Below, one piece after another: positions 6,822 through 13,871 of a stretch of DNA of 13,986 bases (positions are counted from its first letter, which is position 1; the number at the start of each line of letters is the position of its first letter). Source of the stretch: an uncultured Chloroflexales bacterium (lineage in GTDB: Bacteria > Chloroflexota > Chloroflexia > Chloroflexales > Chloroflexaceae); contig CALGUG010000063.1 in assembly GCA_937902315.1 (NCBI GenBank), positions 1-13,986 on the forward strand, written 5' to 3'. The notes under the pieces were generated by a model, which saw only the letters and a program-made list of their open reading frames with translations, was not told the origin of the DNA and ran no database searches. The position numbers and the translations under genes are program-made.

Positions 6822-8726
6822 ATGGCCGAAAAGGAGCGTAAGCTGCTTCCATATCTGGCAGGTATCGACGGCTTACGCGCTCTTGCTGTTATTGCGGTAT
6901 TGCTCTACCACGCTGAAGTACCCGCTTTCTCTGGTGGCTTCTTTGGTGTGGAGATCTTTTTTGTCATCAGCGGCTACCTTGTGAGTTCGTTGTTGCTGGC
7001 AGAGTGGCACAACGAGGGCCGAATCGCAATAGCGCGTTTTTGGCTACGACGGGCGCGCCGTCTGCTGCCAGCACTGTTCGGCCTGCTGCTGATTGTGCTG
7101 AGCTTTAGCGTGATCTTTCTGCCCGACGAAGTCGCCAGCCTGCGCAACGACGCGCTGGCGGCCCTGCTCTACTGCACCAACTGGTATCTGATCTTTGACC
7201 AGAAATCCTACTTCGAGAGTGTCGGACGTCCATCGCTGTTTAATCACTTATGGTCGCTGGCCGTCGAAGAGCAGTTTTATCTGCTTTGGCCGCTGATTAT
7301 GGCCCTTGGCCTGCGCTTGTGGAAGCTGCGCTCGCTCTGTTTGGCCTTTTTGCTGGCTGCCGCGGCTTCGACGCTCTGGATGGCAGGATTGTACCAGCCC
7401 GATAGCGATGCGTCGCGACTCTACTATGGCACCGACACCCGAGCGGCAGGTCTGCTCTTGGGTGCGGCTTTGGCCTGCATACGTTTGCCGAGCCAGCAGA
7501 ACATTCGGCGTTGGCAGCTCTTCGGCCTCGACTGCCTAGCCAGCTTGGCGTTGGCTGGGCTGCTGCTTTGTGTCCTCAGCTTCGACGAATTCAACCCGCT
7601 GCTCTACCGAGGCGGCTTCGCCCTGATCGACCTTTTGAGCTTTGTGGTCTTAGCAGCCCTCAGCTTTAAACGTTCCACCTTGGGTAAGCTGCTGGGCATG
7701 CCTGTGCTGCGCTACCTTGGCCAACGCTCCTACAGCCTTTACCTTTGGCATTGGCCGATCTTTATGCTCAGCCGCCCACAGCTCGATCTGCCGCTCGGTG
7801 GTTGGCCGCTGCTGCTTTTGCGCTTTGGCTTAACTTGGCTGGCCGCCGAGCTCTCCTATAGCTTTATCGAATATCCGATTCGGGCCGGACGCTTCCAGCG
7901 CCGTTTGCGGATCTGGTTGCGCTCTAAGGGTCAGCGCCAACGCCGTTTGGATACGCGCTGGTCCTTTGCCTTCGGCGTAGTTAGCACCTGGCTGCTGGCG
8001 CTGCTGATAGCCCTGCCGCTTGTGGGCGAAGAGCCCGAACCGAGCCTTGAAGAGTATAGCGCCGCCTTTGCGACCAACGTTGTGATTGCTAACAATCCGC
8101 CTGTGCCAAGCGCGAGCAGCACAGCTACCGCCAGCCCGAGCGCAGTGCCAGCTAGCCCAACGCCGCTGGTGATGGTTGTAAGCACGCCGATCGCGTTGCC
8201 TTCGCCCAGCCCGACCGCTACAGCGAGCGCCACGCCCGAGCCGACGGCCACGCCCAAGCCGCGCACGGTTTTGGCGGTTGGCGATTCGATTATGCTGGGT
8301 GCGGCCGATGCCTTGCATGCGCGGATCGAGAATCTGACGATCGACGCTAAGGTTAACCGTCAGATCGGTGCCGCCATCACGCTGCTGCGCGAGCGACGCG
8401 AAAACGCCGCTTTAGCCGATGTGGTGGTGGTGCATATTGGTAATAACAATACCATCAGTTCGGAGCGGGTAAACGAACTGCTCGACCTGCTGGCTGATGT
8501 GCCGCGTGTGGTGATTGTGAACCTCAAAGTCCCGCGCCGCTGGCAAGATATCAATAATCAACGTTGGGCCGAACAGAGCGCCCAATATCCCAATGTGATC
8601 CTCCTCGATTGGCACGCCGCCAGCGCCGAACACCCCGAGTTTTTTTGGAAAGACGGCTTTCATTTGCGGCCTGCGGGTGCCCAGATCTTCGCCGATATGA
8701 TCGCCGAGGCTGTACAGAGACCCTAG
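6822..8726 (+). CDS. Acyltransferase-3 family membrane O-acyltransferase with C-terminal SGNH domain
   Basis: A 634-residue OafA-like protein expected to O-acylate (often O-acetylate) a cell-envelope glycan. The N-terminal part holds about ten membrane segments and the family motifs: DGLRALAVIAVLLYH with His30, FFGVEIFFVISGY (about 40-52), RRARRLLPA (about 76-84), and NHLWSLAVEEQFYLLWP (141-157). A further membrane segment lies near 380-405, then a Pro/Ser/Thr/Ala linker (about 425-482), then an SGNH hydrolase-like domain: GDS (487-489), GNNN (540-543) and DGFH (611-614), giving the expected Ser and Asp/His. The acyl3-TM-linker-SGNH order is known for bacterial O-acetyltransferases, where the SGNH part is thought to act outside the membrane. 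The start follows the upstream stop by 3 bases, with GGAGG at 6806-6810 inside the upstream gene, so the two genes are probably co-transcribed and coupled. The glycan substrate is not inferable here. Confidence 0.92.
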   Translation: MAEKERKLLPYLAGIDGLRALAVIAVLLYHAEVPAFSGGFFGVEIFFVISGYLVSSLLLAEWHNEGRIAIARFWLRRARRLLPALFGLLLIVLSFSVIFLPDEVASLRNDALAALLYCTNWYLIFDQKSYFESVGRPSLFNHLWSLAVEEQFYLLWPLIMALGLRLWKLRSLCLAFLLAAAASTLWMAGLYQPDSDASRLYYGTDTRAAGLLLGAALACIRLPSQQNIRRWQLFGLDCLASLALAGLLLCVLSFDEFNPLLYRGGFALIDLLSFVVLAALSFKRSTLGKLLGMPVLRYLGQRSYSLYLWHWPIFMLSRPQLDLPLGGWPLLLLRFGLTWLAAELSYSFIEYPIRAGRFQRRLRIWLRSKGQRQRRLDTRWSFAFGVVSTWLLALLIALPLVGEEPEPSLEEYSAAFATNVVIANNPPVPSASSTATASPSAVPASPTPLVMVVSTPIALPSPSPTATASATPEPTATPKPRTVLAVGDSIMLGAADALHARIENLTIDAKVNRQIGAAITLLRERRENAALADVVVVHIGNNNTISSERVNELLDLLADVPRVVIVNLKVPRRWQDINNQRWAEQSAQYPNVILLDWHAASAEHPEFFWKDGFHLRPAGAQIFADMIAEAVQRP

Positions 8727-8734
8727 ATAGTCTG

Positions 8735-8743
8735 TGGTACAAT
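8735..8743 (+). promoter_or_regulatory. Extended -10 promoter (TGGTACAAT) of the dehydrogenase operon
   Basis: TACAAT at 8738-8743 with TGG upstream begins 9 bases after the acyltransferase stop. The surrounding 13-mer CTGTGGTACAATA (8732-8744) recurs exactly at 11455-11467, before the methyltransferase gene. A start near 8750 would leave a leader of about 250 nt before the ATG at 9003. No good -35 is seen. Confidence 0.55.
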
Positions 8744-8760
8744 AGGGCACTTTCCAAAAA

Positions 8761-8885
8761 AAGCCGAGGCAATTAAGGTGCTATTTGCCTTCCCCAATAG
8801 CAATCCGGCTTGTTGATAACGAATCGAGTCTTCGCTCGATTCGCTTAGGGATGATGAGTGTATCGACGGGAGCGCTAGTGTTATC
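8761..8885 (+). promoter_or_regulatory. Foldable 5' leader of the dehydrogenase operon
   Basis: Nested pairings are visible. AAGCCG (8761-8766) pairs with CGGCTT (8806-8811). Inside it, AGGCAA (8767-8772) pairs with TTGCCT (8785-8790), or alternatively GCTATT (8780-8785) pairs with AATAGC (8796-8801); the two inner helices share base 8785. Next is a 9-bp hairpin, CGAATCGAG (8820-8828) with CTCGATTCG (8835-8843). GATAAC (8815-8820) could also pair with GTTATC (8880-8885), which shares base 8820 with that hairpin. I recognise no known riboswitch class, and no U-run follows the hairpins. Bases 8886-9002 show nothing further except AGGAG at 8992-8996. Confidence 0.4.
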
Positions 8886-9002
8886 GCTCTGCTCAAGATC
8901 AATGATGATTGGAGATACTTCAAACTCTCTGCAATCTTTCAACTGTGATACTCTCCATGCGCGTCTTGTTCGCTTAATTGACATAAGGATAAGGAGACTA
9001 AT

Positions 9003-9995
9003 ATGCGCTTTGGTATGATTGGGGCTGGAGGCATGGCGCGAGTGCATGCATCCGTGCTGAATAACATTCCCGGTGCGGAGGTGGTGGCATTTGCTGACCC
9101 CCAAATGCCCCCTGCGGGTCGTGAACTGGCCCAGCAGTTAGGCGCGGATATTTTAACTTCCCCCGAAGAGCTTTTGGCTCGTTCCGATATCGATGCAGTT
9201 GTGGTAGCTGTGCCCACTGATCTGCACTGCGATCTGGTGGTTCAGGCCGCTCGGGCGGGCAAGCATGTGATGTGCGAGAAGCCTCTGGCGCGCACTGTCG
9301 AGCAGGGCGAGCGCATGCTGCAAGAGGTCGAGAAGGCTGGCGTGAAGCTGGCGGTCGGCCATGTGGTGCGCTACTTCCCCGAATACGCGGCTGCCAACGC
9401 CTCGGTTGCGCGCGGCGATGTCGGCGTGCCCGGTGTGATCCGCGCGACTCGTGGCGGCGCCTTCCCAGCTCGCCCGGGCGGCTGGTTCGGCGATTTCGCG
9501 CGCAGTGGTGGCGTCGTGCTCGACGTTATGATCCACGAGCTCGACTGGCTGATCTGGACCTTTGGCGCAGTCGAACGTGTTTATGCGCGCGGCCTCTTGA
9601 ACGCGGGTCTGCCCAACAAGGACATGGCCATGGCGGTGCTGCGCTTCCGCAGCGGTGCGATCGGCTATGTCGAAGCGACCTGGGCGCGTCCCTCGGGCTT
9701 CTACACCTCGTTTGAAATCGCAGGCAGTGGTGGCTTGTTGCGCTCGAACAACCAAAACACCGGCACGCTGCAGTTCAGCCTCTTCCCGAATCCAGATGGC
9801 ACACCGCGTCCCGCTCCGCGCGGTGCTTATCTGCACGACGAACCCTACACCGTGCAGATGCGCGATATCGTGCGCTGGTTCAAGGGCGGCCCGGAACCGC
9901 GTACCTCAGCGGCAGATGGTCTAGAAGCGTTGAAACTCGCTTTGGCAATCATCGAAAGTATCGGTACAGGTAAAGCGATTAGCTTCGCTTCCTAA
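9003..9995 (+). CDS. Gfo/Idh/MocA-family NAD(P)-dependent oxidoreductase (first of pair)
   Basis: A 330-residue dehydrogenase of the glucose-fructose oxidoreductase / inositol dehydrogenase family. The N-terminal Rossmann fold shows GAGGMA (7-12) for dinucleotide binding, and CEKPLA (91-96) contains the family EKP motif, whose Lys helps bind substrate and cofactor. GGVVLDVMIHELDWL (169-183) matches the catalytic DxxxHxxD arrangement of inositol dehydrogenases (Asp174, His178, Asp181). The length is typical. AGGAG at 8992-8996, 6 bases before the ATG, supports this start. The next gene is a same-length paralogue 42 bases downstream, so both are probably one transcript. Members act on inositols, hexoses, amino-sugars or biliverdin; I see no residue pattern that fixes the substrate, and no transporter or kinase neighbours help. 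Confidence 0.93.
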   Translation: MRFGMIGAGGMARVHASVLNNIPGAEVVAFADPQMPPAGRELAQQLGADILTSPEELLARSDIDAVVVAVPTDLHCDLVVQAARAGKHVMCEKPLARTVEQGERMLQEVEKAGVKLAVGHVVRYFPEYAAANASVARGDVGVPGVIRATRGGAFPARPGGWFGDFARSGGVVLDVMIHELDWLIWTFGAVERVYARGLLNAGLPNKDMAMAVLRFRSGAIGYVEATWARPSGFYTSFEIAGSGGLLRSNNQNTGTLQFSLFPNPDGTPRPAPRGAYLHDEPYTVQMRDIVRWFKGGPEPRTSAADGLEALKLALAIIESIGTGKAISFAS

Positions 9996-10037
9996 GCTGC
10001 TTGAGATCCTTATTTCTGTGATAGGAAAGAGAATAAT

Positions 10038-11030
10038 ATGAGCGAACAAACGATTCGTGTAGGCATTGCCAGCTTCGCACACCTGCATGCGATGTCCTAT
10101 GCTCACGCCGTAAACCAACTCGAAGGTGCGACGCTCACTGGTATTTGGGATGAAGATCCTGAGCGCGGCCAGAAATATGCTGCTCAATTCAATACCACCT
10201 TCTACAGCGACCTCGATAGCCTGCTCGATGCGATCGATACCGTGATCGTGGCTTCGGCCAACGTCGATCACAAGCCTTTGGTCTTGGCAGCGGCCGCCAA
10301 GAAGGTGCCGGTGCTGTGCGAGAAGCCGCTGGCCACCACCCCGGCCGATGCCCGCGAGATGATCGAGGCTTGTGCCAAGGCCGGTGTGCAGTTGGGCACC
10401 GCCTTCCCAGTGCGCTACAGCGATGCCGTGCGCAAGCTGCGCGACGCCGTTCAGAGCGGCGCTTTGGGTCAGACCCTGATGATTCGCGGCACCAACCGTG
10501 GCACCTATCCGGGCGGCTGGTTTGGTCAGCGCGAAAAGTCGGGCGGCGGCGCCGTGATGGACCACACCGTACACGTTGCCGATATCGTCGGTTGGATCTG
10601 GGAGTGCGATTTTGCCGAGGTATACGCCGAGGCGGCCACCCGCTTCCACGATACCGAGGTCGATGACTGCGGTATGCTCTTGGCGACACTGGCCAACGGC
10701 GTCACTCTCAGCCTGGACCCGAGCTGGTCGCGCCCCAATCAGTCCTTCCCGACTTGGGGCGATGTGACTCTGGAAGTGACCGGCACCGATGGTGTGGCTT
10801 CGATCGACGTCTTCAACCAGAACAACGAGCTATTCAACAACCAGACCGTGCGCGCTCAGTGGCAAAACTGGGGCGACAACCTCGACTATCTGATGATCAA
10901 AGACTGGGTCGAGGCGATCCGCGATGGCAAGCCCGCTCCGATCAGCGGCGAAGATGGTCTGCGCGCGGTGCTCTTGGTCGAAGCCGCTTACCGCTCGGTT
11001 GAATCGCACCAGCCCGAAAAGGTCGGCTAG
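10038..11030 (+). CDS. Gfo/Idh/MocA-family oxidoreductase (second of pair)
   Basis: Also 330 residues and the same family. CEKPLA (94-99), GGWFG (159-163, the same positions as in the upstream paralogue) and GGGAVMDHTVHVAD (169-182; Asp175, His179, Asp182) are conserved. The Rossmann loop is altered: GIASFAHLHA (9-18) replaces the canonical GxGxxG, so cofactor binding may differ, although such variants occur in active members of the family. GGAAAGAG at 10024-10031, 6 bases before the ATG, is a plausible ribosome binding site. The two proteins are clearly diverged, so this is an old duplication or two recruited paralogues that may act in sequence or as a hetero-oligomer. A strong terminator follows 18 bases after the stop. 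The substrate is unknown. Confidence 0.92.
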   Translation: MSEQTIRVGIASFAHLHAMSYAHAVNQLEGATLTGIWDEDPERGQKYAAQFNTTFYSDLDSLLDAIDTVIVASANVDHKPLVLAAAAKKVPVLCEKPLATTPADAREMIEACAKAGVQLGTAFPVRYSDAVRKLRDAVQSGALGQTLMIRGTNRGTYPGGWFGQREKSGGGAVMDHTVHVADIVGWIWECDFAEVYAEAATRFHDTEVDDCGMLLATLANGVTLSLDPSWSRPNQSFPTWGDVTLEVTGTDGVASIDVFNQNNELFNNQTVRAQWQNWGDNLDYLMIKDWVEAIRDGKPAPISGEDGLRAVLLVEAAYRSVESHQPEKVG

Positions 11031-11048
11031 CGCTATTCCGCTTTTCTC

Positions 11049-11084
11049 AACGCCGCTGAAGGCTTTGGCTTTCGGCGGCGTTTT
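11049..11084 (+). terminator. Rho-independent terminator of the dehydrogenase operon
   Basis: AACGCCGCTGAA (11049-11060) pairs with TTCGGCGGCGTT (11071-11082), a 12-bp stem including one G-T pair and a 10-base loop. TTTT at 11081-11084 is followed by GGC and another five T. Confidence 0.9.
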
Positions 11085-11135
11085 GGCTTTTTCTAGCTCT
11101 GGCGGCGAGGGTATAAGCATCCATTCGGTCCTCAC

Positions 11136-11157
11136 CGCGTCCGCCTACGGCTATCAA
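11136..11157 (-). repeat. Dispersed repeat, copy B (inverted)
   Basis: The reverse complement of these 22 bases matches 411-432 and 11356-11377 with a single mismatch (A for G at the fourth base). With copy C it forms an inverted pair about 200 bp apart. Confidence 0.85.
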
Positions 11158-11170
11158 CGGCCTGACCATT

Positions 11171-11201
11171 AACCTTCCAGCAGCTTCGCAGCTGGAAGGT
11201 T
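11171..11201. repeat. Perfect 11-bp hairpin without a U-run
   Basis: AACCTTCCAGC (11171-11181) and GCTGGAAGGTT (11191-11201) are perfect complements around a 9-base loop. Only three T follow on the plus strand (11200-11202), so it is not a standard intrinsic terminator. It may be a back-up terminator, an RNA-stabilising structure or part of the repeat element. Confidence 0.75.
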
Positions 11202-11266
11202 TCCAAGGGGCTTTAAGCAGCGAAATGCAGCGTTGAGACCTTCTTGGTGCTTGCGCTAGGAAGGGC

Positions 11267-11332
11267 GCGAAGAAAGCGAAGAAGGCAGCGAAAGCTGCGA
11301 GAACAGCGAAGGCAACGCAAGCTGCGAGGATG
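11267..11332 (+). repeat. Degenerate 9-bp tandem repeat (GCGAAGAAA-like)
   Basis: GCGA occurs at 11267, 11276, 11288, 11297, 11306 and 11324, and a degenerate copy begins at 11315 (ACGCAAGCT). Spacing is 9 bp except for one 12-bp step. In one plus frame this reads AKKAKKAAKAARTAKATQAA, like the basic tail of HU or histone H1-like proteins. The frame has a stop at 11234 and no ATG before the repeat, and stops at TAG 11360, so it is not an intact gene. Confidence 0.6.
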
Positions 11333-11337
11333 TTGTT

Positions 11338-11379
11338 GGATGGGAGGGCGGCGATTTGGTAGCCGTAGGCGGACGCGCT
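11338..11379 (+). repeat. Dispersed repeat, copy C (direct)
   Basis: Bases 11352-11379 are identical to 407-434, and 11338-11347 to 392-401. Similar words (CAAGCTGCGAGG here, CAAGCTTGCGAAGG in copy A) occur just upstream, so the shared element probably extends to about 60 bp with small indels. Confidence 0.9.
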
Positions 11380-11457
11380 TGAGAACGACTGGAAGGGAGG
11401 GACGTTTCCGCCAGCGTATGCAACAAGGTGCTGATCGCATGCGCGATGAGGCGACTG

Positions 11458-11466
11458 TGGTACAAT
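11458..11466 (+). promoter_or_regulatory. Extended -10 promoter (TGGTACAAT) of the methyltransferase-argH pair
   Basis: TACAAT at 11461-11466 with TGG upstream would start transcription near 11473, about 32 nt before the GTG. It is identical over 13 bp to the box at 8732-8744. No clear -35 is seen. Confidence 0.6.
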
Positions 11467-11493
11467 AATCGCCGCGAAATGATCTTAAGGATT

Positions 11494-11498
11494 GGGAG
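11494..11498 (+). promoter_or_regulatory. Ribosome binding site supporting a GTG start
   Basis: GGGAG lies 6 bases before GTG 11505. The next in-frame ATG is at codon 90, inside the conserved protein, so the GTG start is favoured. Confidence 0.65.
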
Positions 11499-11504
11499 AA
11501 AAGG

Positions 11505-12326
11505 GTGGCCGATTATTCTGGATTGATCCCGGCGGGTATTCAAAATCCGCGTATTAAACAATATTTAGCAGTAAAGAAAAATACAAAATCAAACCCTGAA
11601 AACTTGCTTTGCCTTGAAGGGTTTTGGGAAGTTGCGACCGCGTTAGATACTGCGCTCGAATTCCGAGCGTTTTTTGTTTGCCCTGAGCTGTTGCGTGGTG
11701 ATACTGGGCACCATTTGGCCCAGCGAGTGATCGCAAGCGGCGTTCATTCCTATCTTGTGAGCGAAAAGGTGATGCAACGCATCGCTGACCGCGACGACCC
11801 CGATGGCTTAGCGGCGATCGTGCGTCTGCCGCGCCATAGTTGGGAGACACTTGAGTTGCGCGACCAGATGCGTTTGCTGGTGCTCGATGGCATCGAGATC
11901 CCCGGCAACGTTGGCACGATGATCCGCAGCGCCGATAGTTCGGGCGCGCATGGCGTTATCATCACCAATCGTCGCACGCGCCTTTCGCACCCCAAGCTGC
12001 TACACGCCAGCATGGGCTCGCTCTTCACCTTCCCCGTCATTGAGGCCGAGATCGATGAAGCGATCGCCTGGCTGCGCGCCAACCACTTTCGCATCATCAC
12101 AACCGACACCGATGCCAGCGAGAGCTATCGCCGGGCCGATTACACCGGACGGGTGGCGATTGTGATGGGCAGCGAGCGTTATGGCATTATGCAAGCTTGG
12201 TACGACGCTCAATCGACCAGTGTCGCTATCCCCATGGCCGGTCGGGTCGATTCGCTCAATGTCGCCAATGCAGCAGTTTTGATGTTGTACGAAGCCTTTT
12301 GTCAGCAAGAACCAGAACGTTTTTAG
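11505..12326 (+). CDS. SpoU/TrmH-family RNA 2'-O-methyltransferase
   Basis: A 273-residue SPOUT-superfamily enzyme that transfers methyl from S-adenosylmethionine to a ribose 2'-OH in tRNA or rRNA. Three trefoil-knot motifs are present: motif 1, LDGIEIPGNVGTMIRSAD (127-144, with Asn135 and the catalytic Arg141); motif 2, IVMGSERYGI (219-228, Glu224); and motif 3, AIPMAGRVDSLNVANAA (241-257, SLNV at 250-253). The N-terminal 110 residues resemble a SpoU substrate-binding domain, closer to the RlmB/TsnR layout than to the short TrmL type. The exact RNA target cannot be read from sequence, so I give no symbol. It starts at GTG with GGGAG upstream. argH begins 49 bases downstream without an evident promoter between, so the two are probably co-transcribed. 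Confidence 0.92.
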   Translation: MADYSGLIPAGIQNPRIKQYLAVKKNTKSNPENLLCLEGFWEVATALDTALEFRAFFVCPELLRGDTGHHLAQRVIASGVHSYLVSEKVMQRIADRDDPDGLAAIVRLPRHSWETLELRDQMRLLVLDGIEIPGNVGTMIRSADSSGAHGVIITNRRTRLSHPKLLHASMGSLFTFPVIEAEIDEAIAWLRANHFRIITTDTDASESYRRADYTGRVAIVMGSERYGIMQAWYDAQSTSVAIPMAGRVDSLNVANAAVLMLYEAFCQQEPERF

Positions 12327-12375
12327 GACTTGCCTTCGATAGCTAAATTGAAGCGCAGAGTGAGGGAATATAACA

Positions 12376-13773
12376 ATGAGTGAATCGCACAAACTGTGGG
12401 GTGGACGTTTCGAAGAGCCGACAGCCGCCGATATGTCGGCCTACAACGATAGCTTTAGCTTCGACCGCCGCTTTTACCGCGCCGATATCAAGGGCAGCAT
12501 CGCTTGGGCGGGCGCGATCGCGCAGGCTGGCCTGATCAGTGCTGTCGAGCATCAGCAGTTGGTCAATGGCCTGCGTTTGGTCTTGGCCGAGTTCGAAGAT
12601 GGCAGCTTTGTGCCCCAGCCCCACGATGAAGATATTCACACCGCTGTCGAGCGCCGTTTAGGCGAGCTGATCGGCCCGGTGGCTGGTAAGCTCCACACCG
12701 GACGCTCGCGCAACGACCAAGTTGCGACTGACTTCCGACTCTTCTGTCTGGAAGCGGCCGAGTTGATGAATCAGCGCATTTATGATCTACAGGTTGCGCT
12801 GTTGGGCCAGGCCGAGCAGCATACCGCTACGGTAATGCCCGGCTACACCCACGTTCAGCGCGCCCAGCCGATCACCTTCGGCCATTGGTGTATGGCCTAT
12901 GTCGAGATGTTGGCTCGCGACCGCAGCCGCTTGGTCGATACGATCAAGCGTATGCGTGTTATGCCGCTGGGCGCTGGCGCTTTGGCAGGCAACAGTTTGG
13001 GCGTCGATCGTCTGCAGCTCTTGCAGAACCTGCCGGAGTTTAGTGAGGCTAGCGGCAACTCGCTCGATGCTGTCTCTGACCGCGACTTTGTGGCCGAGCT
13101 GCTCTTCGACTGTGCCTTGATCGGTGTGCATCTCAGCCGCTTGGCCGAGGATCTGGTGCTCTACAGCAGCGCTGAGTTCGGCTTTGTCGAGCTGGCCGAC
13201 GCTTATAGCACCGGTTCGAGCATTATGCCTCAGAAGAAGAACCCTGACAGCATGGAGCTGCTGCGCGGCAAGAGCGGCCGCTTGATCGGCAACTTGGTGA
13301 CGTTGCTGACGGTGATGAAGGGTCTGCCTATGGCCTACAACAAGGACTTGCAGGAGGATAAGGAGCCGCTTTTCGATACGCTCGATACGCTCGACCTCGG
13401 TCTGCGCGTGGCGACAGCTACGGTTGCCACGCTTAAAGCTCAGCCCAAGCGTATGCGCGCCGCTCTCGACGATGCGATGTTGGCCACCGACTTGGCCGAC
13501 GAGCTGGTGCGTCTGGGCGTGCCGTTCCGCGAGGCTCACGGCAAGGTCGGCCGTTTGGTGCGCCGCAGCATCGAGTTGGGCGTCGAGTTGCGCGATTTGC
13601 CGCTGAATGAGTATCAGGCTGTGCAGCCCAATATCGATGAGTCGATCTATCAGATCTACGACTTCTCGCGCAGTGTCTCGCGCAAGGATAGCTATGGCAG
13701 CACTTCGCCTGAGCGTGTGGCCGAGCAGGTCGCTCTCTGGCGCAAGCGTTTGGCTGAAGAAAGCGCTGCCTAA
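12376..13773 (+). CDS. argH: Argininosuccinate lyase
   Basis: A 465-residue cytoplasmic enzyme of the fumarase/aspartase superfamily that cleaves argininosuccinate to arginine and fumarate, the last step of arginine synthesis. The N-terminal KLWGGRFEE (6-14) and HTGRSRNDQ (107-115) are hallmark ArgH sequences. His159 in YTHVQRAQP is the conserved active-site His. The superfamily signature GSSIMPQKKNP (280-290) includes the catalytic Ser281. Full length and no damage are seen. GAGG at 12362-12365 is a modest ribosome binding site 10 bases before the ATG. argG is not adjacent in this window. A strong terminator follows 21 bases after the stop. Confidence 0.97.
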   Translation: MSESHKLWGGRFEEPTAADMSAYNDSFSFDRRFYRADIKGSIAWAGAIAQAGLISAVEHQQLVNGLRLVLAEFEDGSFVPQPHDEDIHTAVERRLGELIGPVAGKLHTGRSRNDQVATDFRLFCLEAAELMNQRIYDLQVALLGQAEQHTATVMPGYTHVQRAQPITFGHWCMAYVEMLARDRSRLVDTIKRMRVMPLGAGALAGNSLGVDRLQLLQNLPEFSEASGNSLDAVSDRDFVAELLFDCALIGVHLSRLAEDLVLYSSAEFGFVELADAYSTGSSIMPQKKNPDSMELLRGKSGRLIGNLVTLLTVMKGLPMAYNKDLQEDKEPLFDTLDTLDLGLRVATATVATLKAQPKRMRAALDDAMLATDLADELVRLGVPFREAHGKVGRLVRRSIELGVELRDLPLNEYQAVQPNIDESIYQIYDFSRSVSRKDSYGSTSPERVAEQVALWRKRLAEESAA

Positions 13774-13794
13774 TTCGTTTTAGCAGTCCTCAAG

Positions 13795-13826
13795 ACACCC
13801 CTTCAAGTGCTGAAGGGGTGTTTTTT
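13795..13826 (+). terminator. Rho-independent terminator after argH
   Basis: ACACCCCTTCA (13795-13805) and TGAAGGGGTGT (13811-13821) form a perfect 11-bp stem with a 5-base loop. The T-run covers 13821-13826. Confidence 0.96.
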
Positions 13827-13848
13827 ATTGCCGTCCTCATCCCCTGCT

Positions 13849-13871
13849 CTTCTCCCGCAAAGCAGGAGAAG
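13849..13871. repeat. Intergenic hairpin after the argH terminator
   Basis: CTTCTCC (13849-13855) pairs with GGAGAAG (13865-13871), extended by GC/GC across one mismatch around an AAA loop. This resembles palindromic extragenic repeats I recall from some Chloroflexota genomes, which is recollection rather than a search result. The rest of 13872-13986 shows no gene or clear promoter. Confidence 0.5.

Larger units (their letters stand above)
11202..11457. other. Gene-free, repeat-rich region upstream of the methyltransferase gene
   Basis: No real gene is seen. The plus strand is purine-rich with iterated GCGAA-type words, then dispersed repeat copy C, then about 75 bases of unremarkable sequence up to the promoter. 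ATG frames on both strands here are low-complexity Arg/Lys- or Ser/Leu-rich and show no family features. Confidence 0.6.

Noticed and set aside
8978..8983. TTGACA as a -35 box for the first dehydrogenase gene
   Set aside because: A -10 box at normal spacing would fall on the start codon, and the bases there (ATATGC) do not resemble one.
8785..9018. Plus-strand frame in the dehydrogenase leader as a regulatory upstream gene
   Set aside because: It begins at TTG without a ribosome binding site, overlaps the real start out of frame and has no motif.
10924..11172. 82-codon plus frame overlapping the end of the second dehydrogenase gene and its terminator
   Set aside because: It is a shadow of the gene that reads on through the terminator and repeat copy B.
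12787..13539. 250-codon minus-strand frame inside argH
   Set aside because: It is antisense to a fully conserved enzyme gene and is rich in Gln/His/Leu as expected from reversed codons.
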